Shown one piece after another: positions 31,615 to 39,517 of a DNA stretch of 64,000 bases. The stretch comes from Trichomonas vaginalis G3 (lineage: Eukaryota; Parabasalia; Trichomonadida; Trichomonadidae): contig NC_067206.1 of NCBI RefSeq assembly GCF_026262505.1, positions 19,303,319 through 19,367,318 on the forward strand, read 5' to 3'. The translations under genes were made by a program, and so were the position numbers. Under the pieces are notes generated by a model, which saw nothing but the letters and a program-made list of their open reading frames with translations, ran no database searches and was not told the DNA's origin. The stretch's first letter is position 1. Each line of letters starts with the position of its first letter.

Positions 31615-33357
31615 ATGATTAAACAACAGCAACCACAGACCATTACATACGCCATATATGCATATAATTCAAAGACGGCAGAACAAACGCAAATGTTGAA
31701 ATATGGAGATTTGGAGATAGTATTGAAAAATGACCATTTCGAATTCGTTTGCAAAGGTGGTGCAGTGATATCAAATATAAAAGAAATTTTATTTATGAAT
31801 TCAAAAATTAAAGGAATAACGGATGATATAACATCAATTCCACCAGAAGAACAAAGATATTACGCATTAAATGCATTTCCTAAAGTTTTGAAGATTGGAA
31901 GATTTAATTTAAATGAGGAATTCATAAAAGGTTTCCTAAATGACATAATGAAGAAGGCAGATAAGGAATATGTTAACGATGAGTTAGCAAAGAAAGCAGA
32001 TAAGGGATTTGTGGCTAGTGAATTAATGAAGAAGGCAGATAAGGAATATGTTAATGAAAAAGATAATGAAATTATAGAAAGGGTTGAATGGTATCATGAA
32101 CGGACATCGAAGATTCTTAAAACTAAAGCTGATACAGGATGGGTTTCAGAATGTTTAGACCTTAAAGCAGATATATCATTTGTTAACGATGAGTTAGCAA
32201 AGAAAGCAGATATATCATTTGTTAACGATGAGTTAGCAAAGAAAGCAGATATATCATTTGTTAACGATGAGTTAGCAAAGAAAGCAGATATATCATTTGT
32301 TAACGATGAGTTAGCAAAGAAAGCAGATATATCATTTGTTAACGAAATATACCAAAGTTTAGTTGGAACAAAAAATATTGAAACTATTGTTGGCGACTTT
32401 TCTGTCAATGAAGAAAACAAATATTTTAGATGGGAGTTTGTACAGTCCTTAAGAAATGGTATACGGTATAAACTCATTCCGAAAAATAACAATGAAATGT
32501 ATGTAGGCTATATAAAGAATAATGGCACACAAGTTAAAGTTCCATTAGACAACAACTGCTACTTAAACTTATATGGAGACGAACAAAAGAAATATTTAAG
32601 AGTTTATGAAATGGTAGATATGACATTGTCTAACGTAGCTCCAGCACCGTATTATTATGACTATGGTGTTGACGCACATGTAGACCCAAAAAAGCAAACA
32701 TTATATTTAGATTATTATAGATATAAAAGATATAATGCAATAGAAAAAACGAGAATAGTATACTATTATGAAGATGACAAAAATAAATATTATAGTCAAG
32801 ATTTTACATACCCTGAAAACATAAGATTATATTATAAAAAATATTCTGACACAAACCAGAAGAAACCCGAAATAGTTACACTATATTTTAAGTTCAAAAG
32901 AGACAATCCTATAATATCTCATATGTTTGATTTAATGAACCCAGTAGGTTCTATTTATACATCTATGGATGTGAGAGGTCCTCAAGCAATGTTTGGTGTT
33001 GGTGCATGGGAACAAATAGTCGACAGGTTTTTGTATTGTGCAAACTCTTCAAAGGAAACAGGGGGAAGTAAAACAATTACGGGTGAAAATTTACCTGCAC
33101 ACAGTCACTACATAGATTTAAGCACATCTCAAGCAGGTTGGCATAAGCATAGATATTGGGATTGGTCAGGAATGACAAAAGGTAAAGGATATGATGTTAA
33201 AGATGATGTTAAATTTGCCATAAATTGTTACTGGAGTGACACTCAGGGAGAAGGAAACCATACACATCGCGTTTCAGGATATACACAAACAACGGGACAA
33301 AGTAAAGAATACATGCCACCATTTATGACTGTATTCGCATGGTATAGAGTTCAATGA
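31615..33357 (+). CDS. phage-like fiber protein with tail-collar-type C-terminal domain
   Basis: A 580-residue protein. Residues about 115-245 hold repeated heptad-like units (KADISFVNDELAK, 13 residues), five at DNA level nearly identical, as in trimeric fiber shafts. The C-terminus (about 440-580) begins NPVGSIYTSMDVRGPQAMFG, then GAWEQIVDRFLYCANSS. It has HSHYIDLSTS and HTHR histidine motifs and ends MPPFMTVFAWYRVQ, the layout of the baseplate Gp10 / tail-collar-like domains of bacteriophages. The element 2 fiber (61,727-64,000) ends with the same domain. Probable host-attachment fiber of a virus-like particle. The stop codon sits in a GTTCAATGAAC hairpin. Confidence 0.8.
   Translation: MIKQQQPQTITYAIYAYNSKTAEQTQMLKYGDLEIVLKNDHFEFVCKGGAVISNIKEILFMNSKIKGITDDITSIPPEEQRYYALNAFPKVLKIGRFNLNEEFIKGFLNDIMKKADKEYVNDELAKKADKGFVASELMKKADKEYVNEKDNEIIERVEWYHERTSKILKTKADTGWVSECLDLKADISFVNDELAKKADISFVNDELAKKADISFVNDELAKKADISFVNDELAKKADISFVNEIYQSLVGTKNIETIVGDFSVNEENKYFRWEFVQSLRNGIRYKLIPKNNNEMYVGYIKNNGTQVKVPLDNNCYLNLYGDEQKKYLRVYEMVDMTLSNVAPAPYYYDYGVDAHVDPKKQTLYLDYYRYKRYNAIEKTRIVYYYEDDKNKYYSQDFTYPENIRLYYKKYSDTNQKKPEIVTLYFKFKRDNPIISHMFDLMNPVGSIYTSMDVRGPQAMFGVGAWEQIVDRFLYCANSSKETGGSKTITGENLPAHSHYIDLSTSQAGWHKHRYWDWSGMTKGKGYDVKDDVKFAINCYWSDTQGEGNHTHRVSGYTQTTGQSKEYMPPFMTVFAWYRVQ
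32167..32342 (+). repeat. 39-bp tandem repeat in the fiber gene
   Basis: Four full copies and part of a fifth of a 39-bp unit starting GCAGATATATCATTTGTTAA, in frame (13 residues). Upstream diverged units (KADKEYVNDELAK) show that the array expanded recently from an older shaft repeat. Confidence 0.9.
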
Positions 33358-33381
33358 ACGCTCAATGTTTGTGAAACAAAC
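33349..33381. terminator. hairpins at the fiber stop codon and just downstream
   Basis: GTTCAATGAAC (33,349-33,359) spans the TGA. GTTTGTGAAACAAAC (33,367-33,381) has a 6-bp stem and 3-nt loop. Likely transcript 3'-end signal by analogy with virophage and mimivirus hairpins. Confidence 0.5.
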
Positions 33382-33435
33382 TTTAGGAGCTCCAAAAGAG
33401 CAAACGACATAATTTAAATTTTTATTTTAGTATAA

Positions 33436-33570
33436 ATGAAGATTCTACCATATGGTGTTATTGGAAGAGATAAAGATGGAAACCCAATATTTGATCCAAA
33501 GTTAAAATTAAAGTTACTGACAAGACAACAACTTGAAAAGTTGCTGAAACCAAAACAGAATGAAAAATGA
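33436..33570 (+). CDS. 44-residue conserved-context small protein
   Basis: Begins MKILPYGVIGRDKDGNPIFD and ends in a basic helix (LLTRQQLEKLLKPKQ). It has the same promoter-like TTTTTATTTTAGTATAA directly before the ATG as its neighbours, which is the main reason to accept it. A helix ending similar to LTxxELxKxM recurs in the next gene and at 37,426-37,590, suggesting a small family of short proteins. Confidence 0.5.
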   Translation: MKILPYGVIGRDKDGNPIFDPKLKLKLLTRQQLEKLLKPKQNEK

Positions 33571-33630
33571 GAAAATGAGAAAATGAGAAAGAAAAAAAAT
33601 TTAAATTATGCAATTTTATTTTTATCATAA

Positions 33631-33813
33631 ATGACCAAATTAATTAAGCCAACTATTTCTAAATTAATGATACCAATGAAATCATTTCATGGAGTACTTA
33701 TCCCAGGTTCTTCACAATTAGCCGGGGCAAGTGTTGTGACTCAAGGTGGAACATTAGCGAATCCATTCAAATTATTAACTAAAGATGAACTTAATAAAAT
33801 GATGATAAAATAA
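33631..33813 (+). CDS. 60-residue small protein
   Basis: Begins MTKLIKPTISKLMIPMKSFH and ends PFKLLTKDELNKMMIK. It is preceded by ATTTTATTTTTATCATAA, identical in kind to the motif before 37,426. Function unknown. The C-terminal helix resembles those of the other small proteins of this element. Confidence 0.5.
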   Translation: MTKLIKPTISKLMIPMKSFHGVLIPGSSQLAGASVVTQGGTLANPFKLLTKDELNKMMIK

Positions 33814-34124
33814 CTGATAACAAAATTTTATTTCACTACTACCATAAAAACAGGTGAGAAAACAGGTGAAATCTCACCTCTTCACCTAAATTATATTTTT
33901 GGTCAAAGCTTCCACGAAAGAAAAGATTCCTCATTCGCTAAGGATTCCAAAAATGAAAAAATCGTTGATTTCGGCTGAGAAAAAACAGCAAAAACCCTTC
34001 TTCCACGGGAACAAAGAAATAAAGAAGAAATAAAGTAAATTTTTATTTATTCCCGTGGAAGATAGAGCACTTTTATGATACTTTTTATTCACGACAAACA
34101 AGACAAACAAAGAAAATAAGAAAA

Positions 34125-34206
34125 TACAGCGCTGTCGCGGTTCGAACCACAGACCTTGACCCCTCCATAACACCACCTTTGACCACTGTGCTACGTAGCC
34201 TGTCGA
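34125..34206 (-). tRNA. degenerate tRNA-like sequence (element 1)
   Basis: On the minus strand an A box (TAGCACAGTGG) and a B box (GGTTCGAACC) lie at tRNA spacing. The T loop and stem are one base short, the anticodon arm does not fold properly and the acceptor strands do not pair. Most likely a tRNA relic or a Pol III promoter-bearing RNA, not a functional tRNA. Confidence 0.3.
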
Positions 34207-34261
34207 CATAAGATATTATAAATTACATATTTGACGTAAATTTATTTCCCAGTTCTTCAAA

Positions 34262-34501
34262 AATAATTAATTATTGAATAACCGAAGGTGCTACCATGCT
34301 ACCATGTGCTACCAGGTCATTTAACTTCTATGAAAAAGTGTGACAACACGACATTTTGACAACAACACAGGATTAATGAGGAAAGTAGTTATGAATTAAT
34401 TATTGAATAACCGAAGGTGCTACCATGCTACCATGTGCTACCAGGTCATTTAACTTCTATGAAAAAGTGTGACAACACGACATTTTGACAACAACACAGG
34501 A
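34262..34501 (+). repeat. two direct copies of a 110-bp repeat left of the primase-helicase
   Basis: Copies start about 34,262 and 34,392 (129-bp period). Each contains GCTACCATGCTACCATGTGC, which is itself three GCTACCA-like words, and TGTGACAACACGACATTTTG. Inverted copies lie on the other side of the gene at 37,028-37,340. Confidence 0.9.
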
Positions 34502-34504
34502 AAT

Positions 34505-34594
34505 AAACTTCTTCATCGTAAATGTTTTTGTCATGACTTCTTCATCGTAAATGTTTTTGTCATGACTTCTTCATCGTATATGTTTTTGTCATGA
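34505..34594 (+). repeat. three 29-bp direct repeats
   Basis: Unit CTTCTTCATCGTAAATGTTT followed by TTGTCATGA, three copies. The same unit in reverse complement recurs at 59,355-59,560 in element 2. Confidence 0.9.
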
Positions 34595-34657
34595 ATTTCC
34601 TTAAGACAGAAAAATAAAGTTAGTTATTAATTATTTTTATTTTTTATTCCTAGATAA

Positions 34658-36980
34658 ATGACAGCAACAAACAACAGCAACTATATCGTTTCTGATGAAA
34701 AAGTTATTGATTCATTAGCTGAGGAATTAGTTGTGGCAGAAACTAAAACCCTCAACGAAAGAATTGGTGAAAACAGGATTGATTTACATAACTACCTCAA
34801 ACATGATGGAGGAAGAGGAAGGAAAACTGGTATGGCTTTATTAGTAAATAAAATTTCAAATTTAACGATTATAGATGTTGATATCAATAAATCGTACAAT
34901 GATGAACTTAAAGAAACAGTTAGAAAAGACATTTTATCAAAACTTTCGGATAAAGATGTTATCGTTAAAACCGCTTCAGGAGGTCTTCACATTTATTGCA
35001 ACACTAATTTCTTCTATTCAACCTCGAACAGAATGATTAAATGTTATTCCTGCAATGATTACGATATTGATATAATGACTTCTATGGATGATTCAAAGCG
35101 TTCTTTAGTAGTTATGGCTGATTCAAGAGTTCGCAAGAATGCAACAGAACCAATCAAAACATACTCATTCATTCGTGGAAGTTATGATTCAACATTAACT
35201 AGAACAGTGAATGATATATTAAATGATTTGAATATTAAGGTAAGAGTTGAACAGAAGAATGAAGAAATAAAGACTATCATGAATGAAAACAAAGATGTAA
35301 ACATTGACGATAAACTAGCTCAGAGCATAGTTGATGGCATCTGTGATTTTGAAGTACATAATGACGGTGGAAACATGAATTTAGAAAAAGAAGTTACATT
35401 ATTCACACTGTTTCAAGCAATTAATTCATTACCTAATCATTTAATTAATGAAGCATACGATAACGTTTATAACTTCTGCAGTTTAACAGAAAATGCAAAA
35501 AGTAATTTTGAAAAAGCACGTAGTAGATATGCACATTTAATGACTTCTCCATTTGTTTTGGTGAAGATTCTAAAACTATACCAAAAGGAATATTATGATG
35601 AATACGTTTTACCTTTATTACGTAAGCCAAAAATAACATTTGATATCAAACTTGATGACTCGTTTTTGATAACAGATATTAGACGCAAGGCTGAAAATCA
35701 TCAGTATAAAAACAGTTCTGAAGTAATTGAGGATTTATCACGTGTAATCCGTTTTGTAGATTGTGGAAATAAATATTTCATTCAAAAGGACTATAATATC
35801 CACGACAAAATGAATCAAATATCATTCGTTCTTCAATCAAACATGAAAGAGTCACTTAAAATGATTAAATTATTTAAAGAAGAAGGTAAAACCATAACAG
35901 CATGGGATGTACTACTAAATCAATTATCCTCATTAACCGTTAAGGGTGTTTGCTTTAAATCTGATTCTCCAGATGTTTTTCTCAACGTTTCAAGGTTATA
36001 AATACAACGTTCTCGAAAAACCAGATTACTCAAAAATTGAGATGTTTATGAATTTCATTAAAGAAGCCATTTGTGATAATAACGATGAAGTGTATAAATA
36101 CCTTCTCGGCTGGATTGCATCAATGATTCAACATCCCGGAATCAAGAATGAAACAGCAATTATTTTGAAAGGACTTCAGGGAACAGGTAAAAACAGATTT
36201 ACAGACATTATTTCTGAACTTCTCGCTGGTTATTCATGTAAAAACATTACCGAAATAAGTGAGCTAACGGGTAATTTCAATTCAGTAGTTGAAAATAAAA
36301 TGCTTCTTATACTTAATGAACTCAAGAATGTGGGTGAAGATAGACTCGCAAACTTCAACGCTTTGAAATCAATTATTACGGATAATGAGATTAGAATTAA
36401 TGAAAAGAATCAACCCAGAAGAACAGCTCAGAATGTTGCAAACTTTATTTTCGTAACTAACAACGTCTACCCTGTCAAAATTGAAGTTGGAGACAGAAGA
36501 TACGTAGTTTTAAGAGTTAATGGTAAATTCAAGGGTCAATTTGATTACTTCAAGAATTTAATGGATTCATGCACTAAGGAATTTTATGATAATTTACTAA
36601 CATATTTTATGCAATATGACCTTTCATCATTTAATGTACGAATCATTCCGATGACTGAAGCCAAACAAGATTTAATTGAATTATCATCAAATCCTTTAGA
36701 TGTATGGATAAATACACATTATGATGAATTGTGTGCAGGTATGACGTGTGAAAATGCTCTATTCTGCAAACCATCAGACATGAAAGACAAAAACTTTCAA
36801 ATGAGTATTAAGGATAAATGTGATAGGAAACATAGAAGAATAGACGGTAAACAGATATGGTATTATGTTTTGAAAGAAGAAATGAAAGGATTATATAAAC
36901 AGGTTGAACCAAACGATAATGAGGATTCATTTACTGATGATGAAATACCTGTAAATGAGCCGCTAAGCGGCGAGACCTGA
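34658..36980 (+). CDS. primase-helicase (AEP prim-pol plus D5-like SF3 helicase), one frameshift
   Basis: Two overlapping frames (34,658-36,001 and 35,946-36,980) join after one base is added in the T-run near 35,982, giving about 774 residues. The N-terminal part has AEP primase motifs: IIDVDIN (DxD, about residue 72) and VKTASGGLHIYC (about 104-115). The C-terminal part is a D5/SF3-type ATPase: Walker A GLQGTGK (about 505), Walker B LLILNELKN and motif C NFIFVTNN. This enzyme pair primes and unwinds DNA in NCLDVs and some Polintons. In an element with protein-primed PolB it may serve recombination-dependent or internal initiation; that is inference. Flanked by paired inverted repeats. Confidence 0.85.
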
Positions 36981-36986
36981 AGGTCT
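36959..36986. terminator. two hairpins at the primase-helicase stop
   Basis: GCCGCTAAGCGGC (36,959-36,971) is translated in frame. AGACCTGAAGGTCT (36,973-36,986) has the TGA stop in its loop. Together they form a strong 3'-end signal candidate. Confidence 0.5.
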
Positions 36987-37425
36987 AGCTTTATAAAGTA
37001 TGATTGGAATTTATTTTTGCATTAATCCTGAACTGTTGTCAAAATGTCGTGTTGTCACACTTTTTCAGAGAAGTTAAATGACCTGGTAGCACATGGTAGC
37101 ATGGTAGCACCTCCAGTTCTTCAATAATTAATTATTTTTTGAATAACCTAAAAACATTAATGAAAACATTATTTTTGGGTCATTTACACTCATTACGATG
37201 AAGTCATGACAAATCATTTCCGTGACTGTTGTCAAAATGTCGTGTTGTCACACTTTTTCAGAGAAGTTAAATGACCTGGTAGCACATGGTAGCATGGTAG
37301 CACCTCCAGTTCTTCAATAATTAATTATTTTTTGAATAACCTAAAAACCATGAGACTTTGTCTCCGGACTCTTTGAGTCACTTAACGATAAAATAAGTGA
37401 TAACAAATTTTTATTTTTATCATAA
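36987..37425. other. non-coding, inverted copies of the 110-bp repeat and hairpins
   Basis: Two inverted copies of the repeat found at 34,262-34,501 (about 37,028-37,150 and 37,222-37,340, 194-bp period), an isolated relic of the 29-bp repeat (ACGATGAAGTCATGACAAA, about 37,196), and hairpins GAGACTTTGTCTC (37,352-37,364) and GACTCTTTGAGTC (37,367-37,379). Confidence 0.85.
37028..37340 (-). repeat. two inverted copies of the 110-bp repeat right of the primase-helicase
   Basis: Reverse complement of the unit at 34,262-34,501 with about 95 percent identity by eye. The copies mirror the left pair and bracket the primase-helicase gene. Confidence 0.9.
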
Positions 37426-37590
37426 ATGAATACCCCACAAGCTCAAAATTTACCACGAATCATAACAAGGGAGGAAATGATAAAAATGATGCAAGAACAT
37501 GTTAAAAATAACAAACCACTAAAATTGAGAAAATGTGGTTATGCAGTAATGATGGAAAGAGAGATGTTGTCGAAGAGGAATAAAAATTAA
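37426..37590 (+). CDS. 54-residue small protein
   Basis: Starts MNTPQAQNLPRIITREEMIK and ends in a basic tail (MLSKRNKN). The upstream TTTTTATTTTTATCATAA is identical to that of the gene at 33,631. It ends convergently on the next gene with a 4-bp overlap. Unknown function. Confidence 0.5.
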   Translation: MNTPQAQNLPRIITREEMIKMMQEHVKNNKPLKLRKCGYAVMMEREMLSKRNKN

Positions 37591-37859
37591 ATTTGGATTG
37601 AGTTTAAAAATTCATCTTTATTAAATTCATCTCTTCCAATCAATTTATTTATTCTATTAAATTCTTTTATTTTTGCTTCACTCAGTTTAAGGATTGAACG
37701 GTAAGTTTCTAATTTTTCGATTATTTCTTTCCTCTCTTTATCGTTTTCAACCCCACCACATTGTGGCTTCTTTTTGTAATAACATATTTTTGATTTAATT
37801 CTGTTTAGTTTCTTTTTATATTCATCGTCTGGACTCTTGACTGCTTTGTTGTCACTCAT
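37587..37859 (-). CDS. 90-residue basic coiled-coil protein
   Basis: Lys-rich helical protein (YKKKLNRIKSKICYYKKKPQ, RKEIIEKLETYRSILKLSEA), 20 bp downstream of the integrase stop on the same strand, so possibly cotranscribed with it. No domain is recognised. Confidence 0.55.
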   Translation of the reverse strand: MSDNKAVKSPDDEYKKKLNRIKSKICYYKKKPQCGGVENDKERKEIIEKLETYRSILKLSEAKIKEFNRINKLIGRDEFNKDEFLNSIQI

Positions 37860-37879
37860 TTTCTTACGAAATAAAAAAA

Positions 37880-39415
37880 TTAAATATTATTTAAATATAA
37901 TGGAGTAATAAAATAAATCGGAATTTCTATTAATTTATTGTCAACTTCAACTAATGCATTGCCGTTAATATATCTAACAAATTCAGCTATTGTGTCAAAT
38001 CTTCGTCTTCTTTTTGTCATTGATTCATCAGTTTTTCCATAATCGAGATGAATTAAAACTTTATTTCCTTGTTTAAAATTCATGAGCCCTGAATTAATTT
38101 GTTCACGTTTAACATCATTCAACCTTTCCATTTGCTTTCTAATATATTCCCATTCTTTTGAAATATCATTTTTCATTTCCACCGGTTTCATGTTTATTGT
38201 TCTATGCCATGTATTATTGTAATAATATACTAACTGTTGTATGATGGAGTCATGATTTCCATCCCAGTATATCTGACCGTTAACCCCTAACGCATCTCTA
38301 AGAGTTCTCATTACCGCATCAACTATTTTATTATGAAACGTATATGGAGAGGATGAAAAGTAAAAATTAATTTGTGGGAAATAATGAGCCATAGCTGCCT
38401 GAAATCCTTTATCACCATCACCCCTTATATTATCTACTCTTTCATGATCTAGTAAGTATTGAATAGCTCTTCTTGTTTCCTGTTCTGTTTTCCCTTTCAC
38501 CGGAATGCAATATAAATATCTGGTGTTAATGTTAATGGCAAATAAATAAGTAACGTTTCCTCTTGAATATTCTAAATGATCGATTTCGTATGAATATGGA
38601 TATGGTGCAAATGAAGGGCGACTAAATTTTTCCTTTAACGGTTGAATTTTTGAGTCAGTTGGTTTATTTAATATTTTGAAATCCTTTTTAAAATCTTTTT
38701 GCTTCTTAAATGTTTGAAATGGATATAATAAAGTGAATGATGAAGGATTAACTGAAGGAGGAGGCGGTACTGTCGTTGGAGGGTTTGGTGTTGCAGGTGG
38801 TTTAATTTTATCTGCTTTGATTTTGGATGATGAAGTTTTGGAATTCATTCCTTCCTTCATTAATTCTGGATGTATTCTATTCATTTGTTTTAAATATGCT
38901 GTATATAAAGGTTTGATATACTTTCCCGCTTCGAGTTTATGTTGAAGGATGAATTCCAAAAGTTGATCTTCATTTAAAAGTCGGGCTGAATATGGTTTAA
39001 CTAATGAATCATAAATTAAAGCTTGTGCTTCATTTATGGTCTGAAGGACCTGGGTGTTTTGCACCTTTTGTTTTTGCTCCTTTTGCTTTTGCGGCTCAGG
39101 ATTATATAATTTATATAATTCATCAATATCTTCTTCTGTTAATACTTTATTTTTGAAATCTTTCAACTGTTTAAGTTGTGATTTAGTTTTTTCCTTTGTA
39201 TATTCATTATTTTTAATTTTGTCTTTAATTTTAGAAATTATTTTATCATGATATTTCAAAACTGCATTTTTATAATATGGATAATAATATTCCATATCAT
39301 CACCCGTTATATTTTTATTATGTTTTTGGAGATATGCTTTTAAATCGTAATAATTAAGAAAATTTTGATTAAGTACTAAATCATCAATTAAATTTTTTAA
39401 ATCTACGCTATTCAT
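37880..39415 (-). CDS. retroviral-type (rve/DDE) integrase
   Basis: A 511-residue protein. The N-terminal half is helical and Lys/Gln/Pro-rich, ending in a proline linker (PPATPNPPTTVPPPPS). The catalytic core starts at about 275: first Asp in YSYEIDHLEY, second in IRGDGDKGF. The expected Glu is replaced by Asp in HNKIVDAVMRTLRDAL, 32 residues on. The C-terminus (VLIHLDYGKT onwards, RRRRFDTIAEFVRYI) resembles the SH3/chromo-like DNA-binding tail of Polinton integrases. It catalyses insertion of the linear element, producing the 6-bp target duplication. Asp for Glu is a conservative change; whether it is active is not known. Confidence 0.85.
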   Translation of the reverse strand: MNSVDLKNLIDDLVLNQNFLNYYDLKAYLQKHNKNITGDDMEYYYPYYKNAVLKYHDKIISKIKDKIKNNEYTKEKTKSQLKQLKDFKNKVLTEEDIDELYKLYNPEPQKQKEQKQKVQNTQVLQTINEAQALIYDSLVKPYSARLLNEDQLLEFILQHKLEAGKYIKPLYTAYLKQMNRIHPELMKEGMNSKTSSSKIKADKIKPPATPNPPTTVPPPPSVNPSSFTLLYPFQTFKKQKDFKKDFKILNKPTDSKIQPLKEKFSRPSFAPYPYSYEIDHLEYSRGNVTYLFAININTRYLYCIPVKGKTEQETRRAIQYLLDHERVDNIRGDGDKGFQAAMAHYFPQINFYFSSSPYTFHNKIVDAVMRTLRDALGVNGQIYWDGNHDSIIQQLVYYYNNTWHRTINMKPVEMKNDISKEWEYIRKQMERLNDVKREQINSGLMNFKQGNKVLIHLDYGKTDESMTKRRRRFDTIAEFVRYINGNALVEVDNKLIEIPIYFITPLYLNNI

Positions 39416-39517
39416 TTATATAAAAATAAAATAAGTGTTTTAAGGGTGCCCGCCTCTTTGAATCATAGTATCAAAACCATTATTTACGGTTCCTTTTGTC
39501 TCTTCTGTGGCATTTTA

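Larger units (their letters stand above)
33814..34657. other. non-coding region with tRNA-like sequence, inverted repeat and direct repeats
   Basis: Contains an inverted repeat TTCCACGGGA/TCCCGTGGAA (about 33,999-34,060) around an A/T-rich loop, a tRNA-like sequence on the minus strand, two copies of a 110-bp repeat and three copies of a 29-bp repeat. No ORF is credible. Confidence 0.8.

Noticed and set aside
32094-32492. Minus-strand ORF with SSLTNDISAFFAN repeats
   Set aside because: Antisense of the in-frame 39-bp repeat of the fiber gene.
33931-34209. Minus-strand 92-residue ORF
   Set aside because: It runs through the tRNA-like sequence and an inverted repeat; its residues follow RNA-like sequence rather than protein constraints.
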